42,293 nucleotides of DNA from Bacillota bacterium (lineage in GTDB: Bacteria > Macinerneyibacteriota > Macinerneyibacteria > Macinerneyibacteriales > DSCS01). Below, one piece after another: positions 23,804-31,540 of the stretch. The DNA lies in contig DSCS01000004.1 of the NCBI GenBank assembly GCA_011048995.1, positions 1-42,293 of the forward strand. Direction: 5' to 3'. The stretch's first letter is position 1; every line of letters begins with the position of its first letter. The position numbers and the translations under genes were made by a program. The notes below the pieces were generated by a model. It was not told the origin of the DNA, searched no databases, and was given only the letters and a program-made list of their open reading frames with translations.

Positions 23804-25038
23804 TTTTTTTCTTGAGGGCTCTTTTCACGAGAGATTTTGACCTTTTTAATTTTCGCAGGCGAAGCGTCAATAACGGTAAACCGATATCCGTTTGAAATCC
23901 GAGATTCTCCGGGCCGAGGGATTTTTTTGAAGGTTTTAAGAAGATATCCGGCTATGGTGTTGATATCGGGAGCGTCGATGATGATGCCGAAATCAATACG
24001 GAGCTGTTCCAAAGATGTCTTGCCGCTGACCACCATTTCTATGTTTTTCTGAAAGGGAGCCGAAAGGATATTCTCGCGTTCCCCCAATATTTCATCGACG
24101 ATCTCTTCCAATGTCAGAACACCGGAAATAGAGCCATATTCGTCCACGACAATGAGGAGAGCTTCTTCTTCAAAAAAAGGAACGGCATCAATCAAGGGAA
24201 TGATCTCCGGAATAAAGACAATGTCACGCATGACTTCGGAGACAGGTAGCTCATTGCTGTCGATGTTGACCAGATCTCCGGGGACTGTGTAGCCGATGAG
24301 ATGGGTATGTTTCCCGTGAAAAAGGAGAAGGAACTCATCCTGCGAAGACAAAAAACGTTTTTTAATCTCTCCGACAGAGGTGTCCCCCGGCAGGGCGGAT
24401 GTCTCGTTGATGGGGATGACCGCCTGATGTATCCGTTTTTCTTTAAACGAAAAGATCCGTTCGATAAGGGTCGGGTCTAATTCAGGAATGATCTCTGCCA
24501 TTTGAGAAGAGCTGATGACTGTGAAAAGTTCTTTTCGGCTGATGCTTTCGAGATGATTGGCTGTCTCAATATTCAGCAATGTATAGATTCCTTTAAGCAT
24601 GAATTTTAAAAGAATGCTCAAGGGGAAAAACAACATGCGAAAGAAAGCGAGAAAGGGATAGAAGTGGTATGCGAAATAATGGGCTCTTTGACGCATGATG
24701 TTTTTCGGGATGATTTCTCCGAAAAGGACCATGACCGCCGTTCCCGCTACAGAACTGATCAGTGTTCCGTAGCGCGGATAGAATTTTAGCATCAGAAGTG
24801 TCAAAAGAGAAGAGAAGACAAAATTGCTGATATTATTGCCCACCAATATCGTAGTGTAAAAGCCTTCGATGTCTGCAAGGAGCGCTTTAATGGCGATGCC
24901 TCTTTTAGACCCCGTATAAGCCAGCGTGTTGATTTTAAACTTGTTCAGAGAGAGAAAGGCATTCTCTGTTCCGGAAAAGAAGGCGCTGAGAAAGACCATG
25001 CCTATGACAGTCAGCAGGAGAGTCAGTGTTTCTGTCAT
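23797..25038 (-). CDS. CorC/HlyC-type membrane protein (DUF21-CBS), copy 2
   Basis: This 413-residue protein has a DUF21/CNNM transmembrane part with hydrophobic segments at about 5-27, 60-85, 92-115 and 125-150. A pair of CBS domains follows (about 200-325, including VVDEYGSISGVLTLEEIVDEILGE), then a C-terminal CorC_HlyC domain (about 335-400). The family includes Mg2+/Co2+ efflux transporters and so-called hemolysin C-like proteins. It overlaps the upstream paralogue by four bases (ATGA), so the two are co-translated and may form a heterodimer. Its stop codon lies inside the tRNA-Leu gene, and the T-run after that tRNA encodes its last Lys/Asn codons. Confidence 0.9.
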   Translation of the reverse strand: MTETLTLLLTVIGMVFLSAFFSGTENAFLSLNKFKINTLAYTGSKRGIAIKALLADIEGFYTTILVGNNISNFVFSSLLTLLMLKFYPRYGTLISSVAGTAVMVLFGEIIPKNIMRQRAHYFAYHFYPFLAFFRMLFFPLSILLKFMLKGIYTLLNIETANHLESISRKELFTVISSSQMAEIIPELDPTLIERIFSFKEKRIHQAVIPINETSALPGDTSVGEIKKRFLSSQDEFLLLFHGKHTHLIGYTVPGDLVNIDSNELPVSEVMRDIVFIPEIIPLIDAVPFFEEEALLIVVDEYGSISGVLTLEEIVDEILGERENILSAPFQKNIEMVVSGKTSLEQLRIDFGIIIDAPDINTIAGYLLKTFKKIPRPGESRISNGYRFTVIDASPAKIKKVKISREKSPQEKNA

Positions 25039-26246
25039 GCCTCTCCTTTTTTGCGGATGATCTTGATCGTATTGATTTTGTTTTTGGCAGAATCCACGAT
25101 GATGAATTTTGCTTCGGAGGTGCTGAGAACAGTTCCCTTTTTTGGAATGTCACCGGCGAGATGTTCAATATATCCTCCAATGGTCTTTGCTTCGCTGTCA
25201 TCCAGCTTTAATCCGAGAATGCGGTTGATTTGAGGAACAGGGGTAGCCGAATGGACGATAATACTGTTCTTTGATATCTTTTCATGAGAGATATCCGGAT
25301 TAAGCGATGTGACGTTTTGAAGAATATAATGCATAATATCGTCATAAGTCATGCTTCCGGTCACGGTGCCGTATTCATCGACAATAAGAGCGACCGGAGT
25401 CTCTTTCAGAGCATGGATCACATCCTTGACTTTTTTTAAGGCGGGAACAAAAAGAGGGGGAAGAAGATCCGGTTTACGGTCCGGCTTTTGCATCAAAAGG
25501 GCTTTAGGTGTCAAAATACCACGGATATGGTCATAATCTCCGTTGAAGACCACAAGATAACCCGATTTTGTCCGGATAAAACGCCCCTGAATTTCTTCAA
25601 CAGTCATCCCGTCGGGAATAAAAAGGGCATGGTCAATATTGTTCATGACATTCTTAAGGGAAAAGAGCTGAATATTGAGCATATTGACTAAAATCGTTTC
25701 TTCTACAGGGTCCAGAATAGCTGCATTTCCCTTTTTCAATACGGTAATGACTTCGCTTTTTTTTAAATGCTCTTCCCGGCCGGGGATCAGCCGAAGAGCC
25801 GTTTGGATCAGCGGCTGCGTGACGGCTTCGGCTAAAAGGACGAAGGGCTTGAGAAAGAAGATGAAGAAGGGAAGAATCGCACAGGACAGGCCTGAGTAAG
25901 CGCGGTTAAAGCGGGCGGCAAAGGTTTTCGGGATGATTTCTCCGAAGATGAGAATAGCTCCTGTGCCGAAAAGAATGGCGTAGGGGATACCGGACGGCCC
26001 GAGTTTTGTGTAAAACGCTTTGGTTATGAGGGCTGCGGCAATGACATTGACAAGAAGATTTCCCAAAAGAATAGATGTCAGCAGTCGGCCGGGATTTTTT
26101 CTTAAAGTATGGAGTTTTTGCGCCAGTTTATTTTTAGTGAGGCTTTTGATCTCAGCATCAGAGAAAGAAAATATGGCTGTTTCAGACCCCGAAAAAAGGC
26201 CGGAAAGAATTAAGAGAATAATGAAAATGAAAATGGATGGCCCCAT
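25035..26246 (-). CDS. CorC/HlyC-type membrane protein (DUF21-CBS), copy 1
   Basis: The 403-residue paralogue of the following gene has the same order: DUF21 membrane domain (1-190), CBS pair (200-330, with LIVDEYGTVTGSMTYDDIM) and CorC_HlyC domain (335-400). It is the first gene of the two-gene operon. Identity with its neighbour is moderate at best, so the duplication is old. The likely role is divalent-cation homeostasis at the inner membrane. There is no ribosome binding site, and a promoter lies directly upstream, so the message is probably leaderless. Confidence 0.9.
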   Translation of the reverse strand: MGPSIFIFIILLILSGLFSGSETAIFSFSDAEIKSLTKNKLAQKLHTLRKNPGRLLTSILLGNLLVNVIAAALITKAFYTKLGPSGIPYAILFGTGAILIFGEIIPKTFAARFNRAYSGLSCAILPFFIFFLKPFVLLAEAVTQPLIQTALRLIPGREEHLKKSEVITVLKKGNAAILDPVEETILVNMLNIQLFSLKNVMNNIDHALFIPDGMTVEEIQGRFIRTKSGYLVVFNGDYDHIRGILTPKALLMQKPDRKPDLLPPLFVPALKKVKDVIHALKETPVALIVDEYGTVTGSMTYDDIMHYILQNVTSLNPDISHEKISKNSIIVHSATPVPQINRILGLKLDDSEAKTIGGYIEHLAGDIPKKGTVLSTSEAKFIIVDSAKNKINTIKIIRKKGEA

Positions 26247-26254
26247 ATGTCTTC

Positions 26255-26283
26255 ATGCTAATGAGGCAAGGGCTCTTTGTCAA
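26255..26283 (-). promoter_or_regulatory. Promoter of CorC-like operon, nearly leaderless
   Basis: On the minus strand, TTGACA (26283-26278) and TAGCAT (26260-26255) are 17 bases apart. Eight bases separate the -10 box from the ATG at 26246, and no Shine-Dalgarno sequence is seen. Confidence 0.65.
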
Positions 26284-26299
26284 GAAAGAAACCTTTTTA

Positions 26300-26327
26300 T
26301 TGAATCTTTTTCCTCCCGTGATATAAT
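26300..26327 (+). promoter_or_regulatory. Promoter of partner-switching operon
   Basis: TTGAAT (26300-26305) and perfect TATAAT (26322-26327) are 16 bases apart. The leader to the STAS gene is about 40 bases. It is divergent from the CorC-like promoter. Confidence 0.75.
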
Positions 26328-26373
26328 GAAATTGTTCAAAAAGCGGCTGTTTCATCTAACGGAAAGGGGAATC

Positions 26374-26718
26374 ATGGAAAGCTATCAGGCGGAGCATTCA
26401 AAGATCAATGAGCATATTTCAAAAATTACCGTAAAGGGCTTTCTGGACGCTCATACGGCGTCTCAGTTTGAAGAGTTGTTGAAGTCTCTTATCGATGAAG
26501 GACATGTCTGTCTCATTGTCGATATGAAAGAGTTAAGTTATATCTCTTCTACAGGATTAGGCGTCTTTATGGGTTATATTGAAGATATCCGCGAAAAAGG
26601 AGGGGATATCAAGTTTGTCCGCGTACCCGACAAGATCTATAAGATATTTGCTATTTTGGGCTTTACGGCGATCTATGAGATCTTCAATGAAGAGGGAGAG
26701 GCGATTGAAAAATTCTAA
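26374..26718 (+). CDS. STAS-domain anti-sigma factor antagonist (RsbV/SpoIIAA-like)
   Basis: Start ATG 26374 (114 residues) follows GGAAAGGGG; the longer open frame upstream runs through the promoter and is not used. The whole protein is one STAS domain: the first strand and turn ITVKGFLDAHTA, then LIVDMKELSYISSTGLGVF with the Ser expected to be phosphorylated, and IKFVRVPDKIYKIFAILGF. In partner switching, the unphosphorylated form binds the RsbW-like kinase and frees its target. The kinase gene overlaps its 3' end, and two phosphatases that could dephosphorylate it follow, so the full cycle is encoded together. Confidence 0.92.
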   Translation: MESYQAEHSKINEHISKITVKGFLDAHTASQFEELLKSLIDEGHVCLIVDMKELSYISSTGLGVFMGYIEDIREKGGDIKFVRVPDKIYKIFAILGFTAIYEIFNEEGEAIEKF

Positions 26719-27142
26719 GCTCTTCTTTATCAGTTTCCCGGCCCGGAAACGGTATCTGCAAATCGCCCGAGAATTCGTCCGGACGATCTGCGCCCTTCAC
26801 GGGCTGGATGATGAAGTTGCGGAGGACTTTGTCTATATCGTCGGAGAAGGAGCCTCAAATGTGGTGAAACATGCCTATCCCGACCTTGAGGCAGAGAATG
26901 CGGTGGTCGAGATCAGTTTAAAGGTGGAGCCTCATCTTCTGACCATGGCCATAAGAGATTACGGGCGGGGTTTTGATGAAAAGAAGTATCACAAACTTGA
27001 CTTTGAGGATATTAAAAGCAAAGTCAAAAACAGGCATAAAGGAGGCCTTGGCCTTTTTATGATCGACCGCCTGGCCGATACTCTGACGATATCCATCGAT
27101 CCCTATCATAAAAACGAACTGATTATCGTTAAAAAGATTTAG
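26705..27142 (+). CDS. RsbW-like anti-sigma/serine kinase
   Basis: I choose TTG 26705 (145 residues) because GGGAGAGG lies just before it; ATG 26687 is in frame but has no such site. The HATPase_c domain shows the N-box EGASNVVKHAYP, G1 box DYGRGFD and G2 region GGLGLFMIDRLAD, the GHKL pattern of RsbW/SpoIIAB. It should phosphorylate the STAS protein encoded just upstream (14-base overlap) and bind a sigma factor or another target. No sigma factor gene is in the operon. Confidence 0.9.
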   Translation: MKNSKLFFISFPARKRYLQIAREFVRTICALHGLDDEVAEDFVYIVGEGASNVVKHAYPDLEAENAVVEISLKVEPHLLTMAIRDYGRGFDEKKYHKLDFEDIKSKVKNRHKGGLGLFMIDRLADTLTISIDPYHKNELIIVKKI

Positions 27143-27148
27143 GATGTT

Positions 27149-29206
27149 ATGCAGGCCGTAAACACGATCAGCTCTTTTCTTATTTTCATGCTGAGCCTTT
27201 ATATTTACAGAAACAAGAAGACGAATATCAATACGATTACGGCTATTATGCTTTTTACGTTGGGTCTGGCTCCTTTTTCATGGATCATTTCGGAAAAAAT
27301 TGATATTTTTCAAAACTTTTTTGAAATCTGGATTTTATTCTTCCCTTTTTTGTTTCTCTTTACGATTATTTATCCCTATGAAATGGAGAATACAAAGCGT
27401 TACAAAGGTTTAAAATATATCATTTTCATTCCTTATTTTCTTTATTTTCTGGCTCTTTTTATTATCAAGCTTTTCGAAAGTGTTCTTCTTCCCCAGTTCT
27501 TCACGGAAGGGCTGCTGGGACGGGGCCTGTCTCATCTTATTTCGTCTGTTTATAATATATTCCTTCTTGTCCTCAACGGCGCTTATCTGGTGTTTTCCTT
27601 TCGTATGCTTCACCGCAAAAAAAAGATCTTCGATAACCAGCTCTTAAGCAAGCAGGTCAGTTATATTCTCACGGGAATAAAGGCCTTTGCTTTTGTCTTT
27701 GTTATTGACCTGCTGTCTGCTCATTTGCACCTGTTTCCTTCTCTCTTTACCATGGAGAGGATCCGGCTGATGTACACGCTGGCGATTATTCTGAATGCAT
27801 TTTTATTGGCTTTTTCCATGGCCAAATATAAGTTTCTCAATATTGAAGTCAAAGAACGTAGCCTTCTTTATCTCTTTTTCCGTGCTTTTTTTATCTTAGC
27901 CTACGCTTTTCCCTTTACTCTTATTCTGATCAAGATGAAAGAGAGCCATGAGATCGTAATTTTCGGCATTATTTTTGTCAGTTTTCTTATTTACAACTAT
28001 TATCATAAGCTTGTGACATGGCTCATGAATTATTTCTTCGTCAAAGATGAAATGAATTATGAGGACATCATTGGAAATTTTTTCGTTCATGTTTCAGGTC
28101 TCAACTCATTCGGAGAGATCAGGAATATGGTGATTCATGAATTGAAGAATCTGCTGAATATACAGGAAGCCGATTTAATTATGAGCGACGACGCCGCTGA
28201 GAAGTATTTTACAAAGCGTTACCTGACTTTTCTGGACATGAGCTATCGGTACAGGCAGGCATACAGATGGGCAACTTTTTTCTTTCCTGTTTTTTTCGAA
28301 AAACGGTTTTACGGTTTTCTGATTGTGGGTAACAAACGCGCAAAGACCCGTTTCAAACACAAGGAGATGCAATTGATCGCTTCAGTGGCCAATCAAATTG
28401 CCATGATGTTGCATACTGTGGATGCCAGCCGGGAGCTGTCGGAAAAAAAGATCATTGAAAAAGAGATCAATTTAGCGCGAAAGATTCAGTTTTCCCTTCT
28501 TCCCCCCAGAGATATGCCCCATAAGGACCTTCATATCCGATGGCGGTATAATCCGACGACCAAAGTCGGGGGTGACTACTGTGATGTGATCTTCAAAAAC
28601 GGAGGGGATCAAGCCCTTTTTGTCATTGCTGATGTGAGCGGCAAGGGAATTAACGGTGCCATGTATATGAGTATGGTCCGGACACTTTTGCATATGGGGA
28701 TGTCCTATTTCAATCTCAGGGATATCATTCTCTATATGAATGATTACATCAAAAACAAACTCCCGGCGCAGATTTTTGTTACCATGGCTTTAGTCTATTA
28801 TGACAGCCGTGACCAGCGAGCCGATTATATTCATTTAGGCCACAATTATCCTCTGATTTACCGCAAGAAAAGTCAGGAGCTCTCCTTTTTGGAAGAGGAA
28901 GGAATGGGGCTGGGATTGGTGGACAATGAAGCCTTTGAAAAAAAATTACGATATCATTCTTTCAAATTAGATCCCGGGGATTTCATATTTTTGTATACAG
29001 ACGGGGTAACAGAAGCGCTGAACCGGGACGGCCTTTTATATGGGGAACCCCGTCTGATGAATGTGATCAAAAACAATATCGAAGGGGGCTGTGACCGGAT
29101 CATTAACAAGATCACAGCAGACCTTTATGATTTCAGAGGCACATACGAACAAAGTGACGATATTGCCATGGTCATATTTCAACGGAAGGAAAATGAGAAT
29201 GCATGA
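27149..29206 (+). CDS. Membrane-bound SpoIIE-type phosphatase with GAF-like domain (RsbU-like)
   Basis: The 685-residue protein begins with eight or nine hydrophobic segments (to about residue 290), a membrane-embedded sensor layout also found in some histidine kinases. A GAF-like region (about 315-425) and a short coiled coil follow. The PP2C/SpoIIE domain covers 430-680, with ARKIQFSLLP, KVGGDYCDV, ADVSGKGINGAM, HLGHNYPL, FLYTDGVTEA and a final DDIAMV; the metal-binding Asp residues are present. It should dephosphorylate the STAS protein in response to a membrane or lipid-soluble signal. It starts six bases after the RsbW-like stop. Confidence 0.92.
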   Translation: MQAVNTISSFLIFMLSLYIYRNKKTNINTITAIMLFTLGLAPFSWIISEKIDIFQNFFEIWILFFPFLFLFTIIYPYEMENTKRYKGLKYIIFIPYFLYFLALFIIKLFESVLLPQFFTEGLLGRGLSHLISSVYNIFLLVLNGAYLVFSFRMLHRKKKIFDNQLLSKQVSYILTGIKAFAFVFVIDLLSAHLHLFPSLFTMERIRLMYTLAIILNAFLLAFSMAKYKFLNIEVKERSLLYLFFRAFFILAYAFPFTLILIKMKESHEIVIFGIIFVSFLIYNYYHKLVTWLMNYFFVKDEMNYEDIIGNFFVHVSGLNSFGEIRNMVIHELKNLLNIQEADLIMSDDAAEKYFTKRYLTFLDMSYRYRQAYRWATFFFPVFFEKRFYGFLIVGNKRAKTRFKHKEMQLIASVANQIAMMLHTVDASRELSEKKIIEKEINLARKIQFSLLPPRDMPHKDLHIRWRYNPTTKVGGDYCDVIFKNGGDQALFVIADVSGKGINGAMYMSMVRTLLHMGMSYFNLRDIILYMNDYIKNKLPAQIFVTMALVYYDSRDQRADYIHLGHNYPLIYRKKSQELSFLEEEGMGLGLVDNEAFEKKLRYHSFKLDPGDFIFLYTDGVTEALNRDGLLYGEPRLMNVIKNNIEGGCDRIINKITADLYDFRGTYEQSDDIAMVIFQRKENENA

Positions 29207-30743
29207 AACGATGAAAGAGATCAATGAGCAGGCCCATGTCCGTGAGGGGCTTCATATTTTTATGGAGGAGTTTTCCCGTAAATATGGTTTAAAATCCTGT
29301 TCTCTCTTCAACAGCAGTGATAACGCGGTCTTTTACTCAAAAAATGTATCCGGCCCGTTACCCTATGAATTGATTCTGAGAAAAAACGGCCTTGAAGATG
29401 TGCGGCTGTTCCTGGATAAGGACCCGGCCTCGCTCTTCTCTTCTCCGGAATCCCAGACAGACCTTCAATTTCTGAAATCCGTCGTTTTAAATCATCTTTT
29501 ATACCGATCTGTTCTACGGATTTCCAAAAGCCGGATGCAAAAAAAGAAAGAAGTCGAAACGCTGATGGAGATCTCCCGTGAATTGATATCGCTTCACAAT
29601 GAGGGCAATATCCTTAATGCCCTCATCTTTGCCATCATGGGACAGGTCATGGTCACCAAAACGGCCATTTACCTCAATGAAGAAAACCGTTTCCCCTTAA
29701 AGATTGCCAGGGGATTTAAAAAACTTCCTCATGAGCTGAGTATGGTGAAGACATTAAAAAATATTCTGGATTTAAATGAGCGTCGTGAATTCCTGATGAA
29801 CCCTGACATGAATGAGATCTATCAGGCGGGCGGTGCCCTTATCGTTCCTATGCAATACCAGAGCTCGATCACAGGCTATATTGTCCTGGGGTATAAAACC
29901 GACGGCCTGACCATTCCCCGGACAGAGTATGATTTCCTTTTTTCACTTGCCGCTAATGTCGCTTTTGCCCTGGAGAACTCAAAACTGATCCGTGAATCGA
30001 TTGAGAAAAAGCGGATGGAAAGTGAGCTTAGCCTGGCCCGGGAGATTCAAAAAAATCTTCTACCCAAAGATCTGCCTCAAATCCGGGGATGGGAGATCTG
30101 GGGGACCAATATCCCCAGCCGTGAAGTCGGCGGAGATTATTACTTTGTCCGCAGGGTGAAAAACAAGATCTATATTGCTGTTGCCGACGTCACCGGGAAA
30201 AGCGTTCCGGCGGCCCTTCTTGTTTCAACTCTTCATGCTGCTTTGTTCGTTCTTTCTGATCTGGAAATGACATTGCCGGATCTTGTCAGTGACGTGAATA
30301 ATTTGATCTGCTCCAGCACCGATCCGGAACAGTTTATCACGTTTTTTATTATGGAGTTGGATACCGCCAGTGAGATGATGACCTATATCAATGCCGGGCA
30401 TAATCCGCCCTATTTGATCACATCATCAGGGCAGCTCTTCGAATTGGAAAAAGGAGGGCTCCTTTTGGGGGTCAAGCCCCATATTGATTACGAGAGCGGC
30501 TCTTTTGCTTTTGATGAATTTGAATCGCTTCTCTTATTCACCGATGGGGTGACAGAAACGATGAATGCTTCCGATGAGGAGTACGGGGAAGGACGACTGA
30601 AAGATAATATTCACGCTATGAAAAAGGCCTCGGCTGCAAAATGGGGAGAATCCCTTTTAGATGAAGTCCGGCAATTCAAAAATTCCTCGGTACCGCAAGA
30701 TGATATTACGGTGGTCGTTGTGAAAAAAGGGGATTCGCCTTGA
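29199..30743 (+). CDS. Cytoplasmic GAF-SpoIIE phosphatase
   Basis: Start ATG 29199 (514 residues), nine bases after GGAAGG, overlaps the previous stop by eight bases. Residues 1-120 form a GAF-like sensor, a second GAF lies at about 135-285, and a coiled coil leads into a PP2C/SpoIIE domain. That domain contains AREIQKNLLPKDLP, EVGGDYYFV, ADVTGKSVPAAL, NAGHNPPYL, LFTDGVTET and DDITVVVV. Unlike its neighbour it has no membrane segment. Two phosphatases with different sensors acting on one STAS/kinase pair would let a soluble signal and a membrane signal feed one switch. Confidence 0.92.
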   Translation: MHETMKEINEQAHVREGLHIFMEEFSRKYGLKSCSLFNSSDNAVFYSKNVSGPLPYELILRKNGLEDVRLFLDKDPASLFSSPESQTDLQFLKSVVLNHLLYRSVLRISKSRMQKKKEVETLMEISRELISLHNEGNILNALIFAIMGQVMVTKTAIYLNEENRFPLKIARGFKKLPHELSMVKTLKNILDLNERREFLMNPDMNEIYQAGGALIVPMQYQSSITGYIVLGYKTDGLTIPRTEYDFLFSLAANVAFALENSKLIRESIEKKRMESELSLAREIQKNLLPKDLPQIRGWEIWGTNIPSREVGGDYYFVRRVKNKIYIAVADVTGKSVPAALLVSTLHAALFVLSDLEMTLPDLVSDVNNLICSSTDPEQFITFFIMELDTASEMMTYINAGHNPPYLITSSGQLFELEKGGLLLGVKPHIDYESGSFAFDEFESLLLFTDGVTETMNASDEEYGEGRLKDNIHAMKKASAAKWGESLLDEVRQFKNSSVPQDDITVVVVKKGDSP

Positions 30744-31540
30744 GAGTCCGGGTCAATGAGATATGGAAAGAAGTGGCGGCGGGGACATCATTGTTCCGCT
30801 TAAAAGAGGGGTTGTTTCCAACGGCCGATGTTTTTATCCTCAATTCGTTTCCCGTACAAAAAGACCTGGCCTTGCAGGAAGGAGATGAAGTCGTCTTGAT
30901 TGAACGGGGGAAGCGCTATTCTTCCGATGAATTGAACCGCCTCCTTTCAGCCCGGCATTCTCCGGGTGTTCAGGAAAAAATCTCTCAGGCCGTTGTCGGT
31001 ATTGCCGGGTTGGGAGGGTTAGGTTCGACAGCTGCTCTGGCTTTGGCGCGGCTGGGTATCGGGGCTCTTGTGATAGCTGATTTTGATGTCGTTGAACCCT
31101 CTAACATCAACAGGCAGCAGTATTTTTTACGTCATATCGGACAATATAAAACTGAAGCATTGAAGGAAATGATTGCCGATATTCATCCGGGTGTCATTGT
31201 CCGAAGTCATATATTGAAGCTGACTCCGGAGACAATCCCCTCTGTTTTTGATGATGTCCCCGTTATTGTTGAAGCCCTTGACTCAGCCGATCAGAAGGAA
31301 ATGCTGATTCGAACGGTTTTAGGGGCCTGGGAGAAGACATCTATCATATCAGGTACGGGTATGGCCGGATACGGCCCTGCAAACGCCATAGAGACCGTAT
31401 ATGAAGGGCGCCTTGTCCTTTGCGGCGATCAGACGAGCGAAGCACGCCAAGGTTGGGGGCTTATGGCACCCCGTGTGGGTGTATGCGCTCATCATCAGGC
31501 GAATGCTGTTTTAAGGCTGATTATGGGGCTGGATCAATAA
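30740..31540 (+). CDS. thiF: ThiF-family adenylyltransferase with N-terminal ThiS-like domain
   Basis: This 266-residue protein uses TTG 30740, which overlaps the previous stop; AAGGGG lies before it. Residues 1-58 are a ThiS-like beta-grasp domain ending in VVLIERG without a terminal Gly-Gly. Residues 70-266 are the ThiF/MoeB/E1 fold, with the ATP loop GIAGLGGLGSTAALALARLG, ADFDVVEPSNINRQQYF and the C-terminal SGMAGYGP / GLMAPRVG-type segments. This arrangement is the clostridial-type ThiS adenylyltransferase, which activates the sulfur carrier for thiazole synthesis. No thiG, thiH or thiS lies nearby. Its place at the end of a partner-switching operon is odd. The 3' end overlaps the convergent folD-like gene by seven bases. 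Confidence 0.87.
   Translation: MRVRVNEIWKEVAAGTSLFRLKEGLFPTADVFILNSFPVQKDLALQEGDEVVLIERGKRYSSDELNRLLSARHSPGVQEKISQAVVGIAGLGGLGSTAALALARLGIGALVIADFDVVEPSNINRQQYFLRHIGQYKTEALKEMIADIHPGVIVRSHILKLTPETIPSVFDDVPVIVEALDSADQKEMLIRTVLGAWEKTSIISGTGMAGYGPANAIETVYEGRLVLCGDQTSEARQGWGLMAPRVGVCAHHQANAVLRLIMGLDQ

Noticed and set aside
23797-26246. Recent tandem duplication of CorC-like genes
   Set aside because: The proteins share layout but differ in most residues, so the duplication is old and not an assembly artefact.
30600-30740. TPP riboswitch before thiF
   Set aside because: thiF starts inside the stop of the upstream coding gene, which leaves no leader, and no THI-box sequence is visible.
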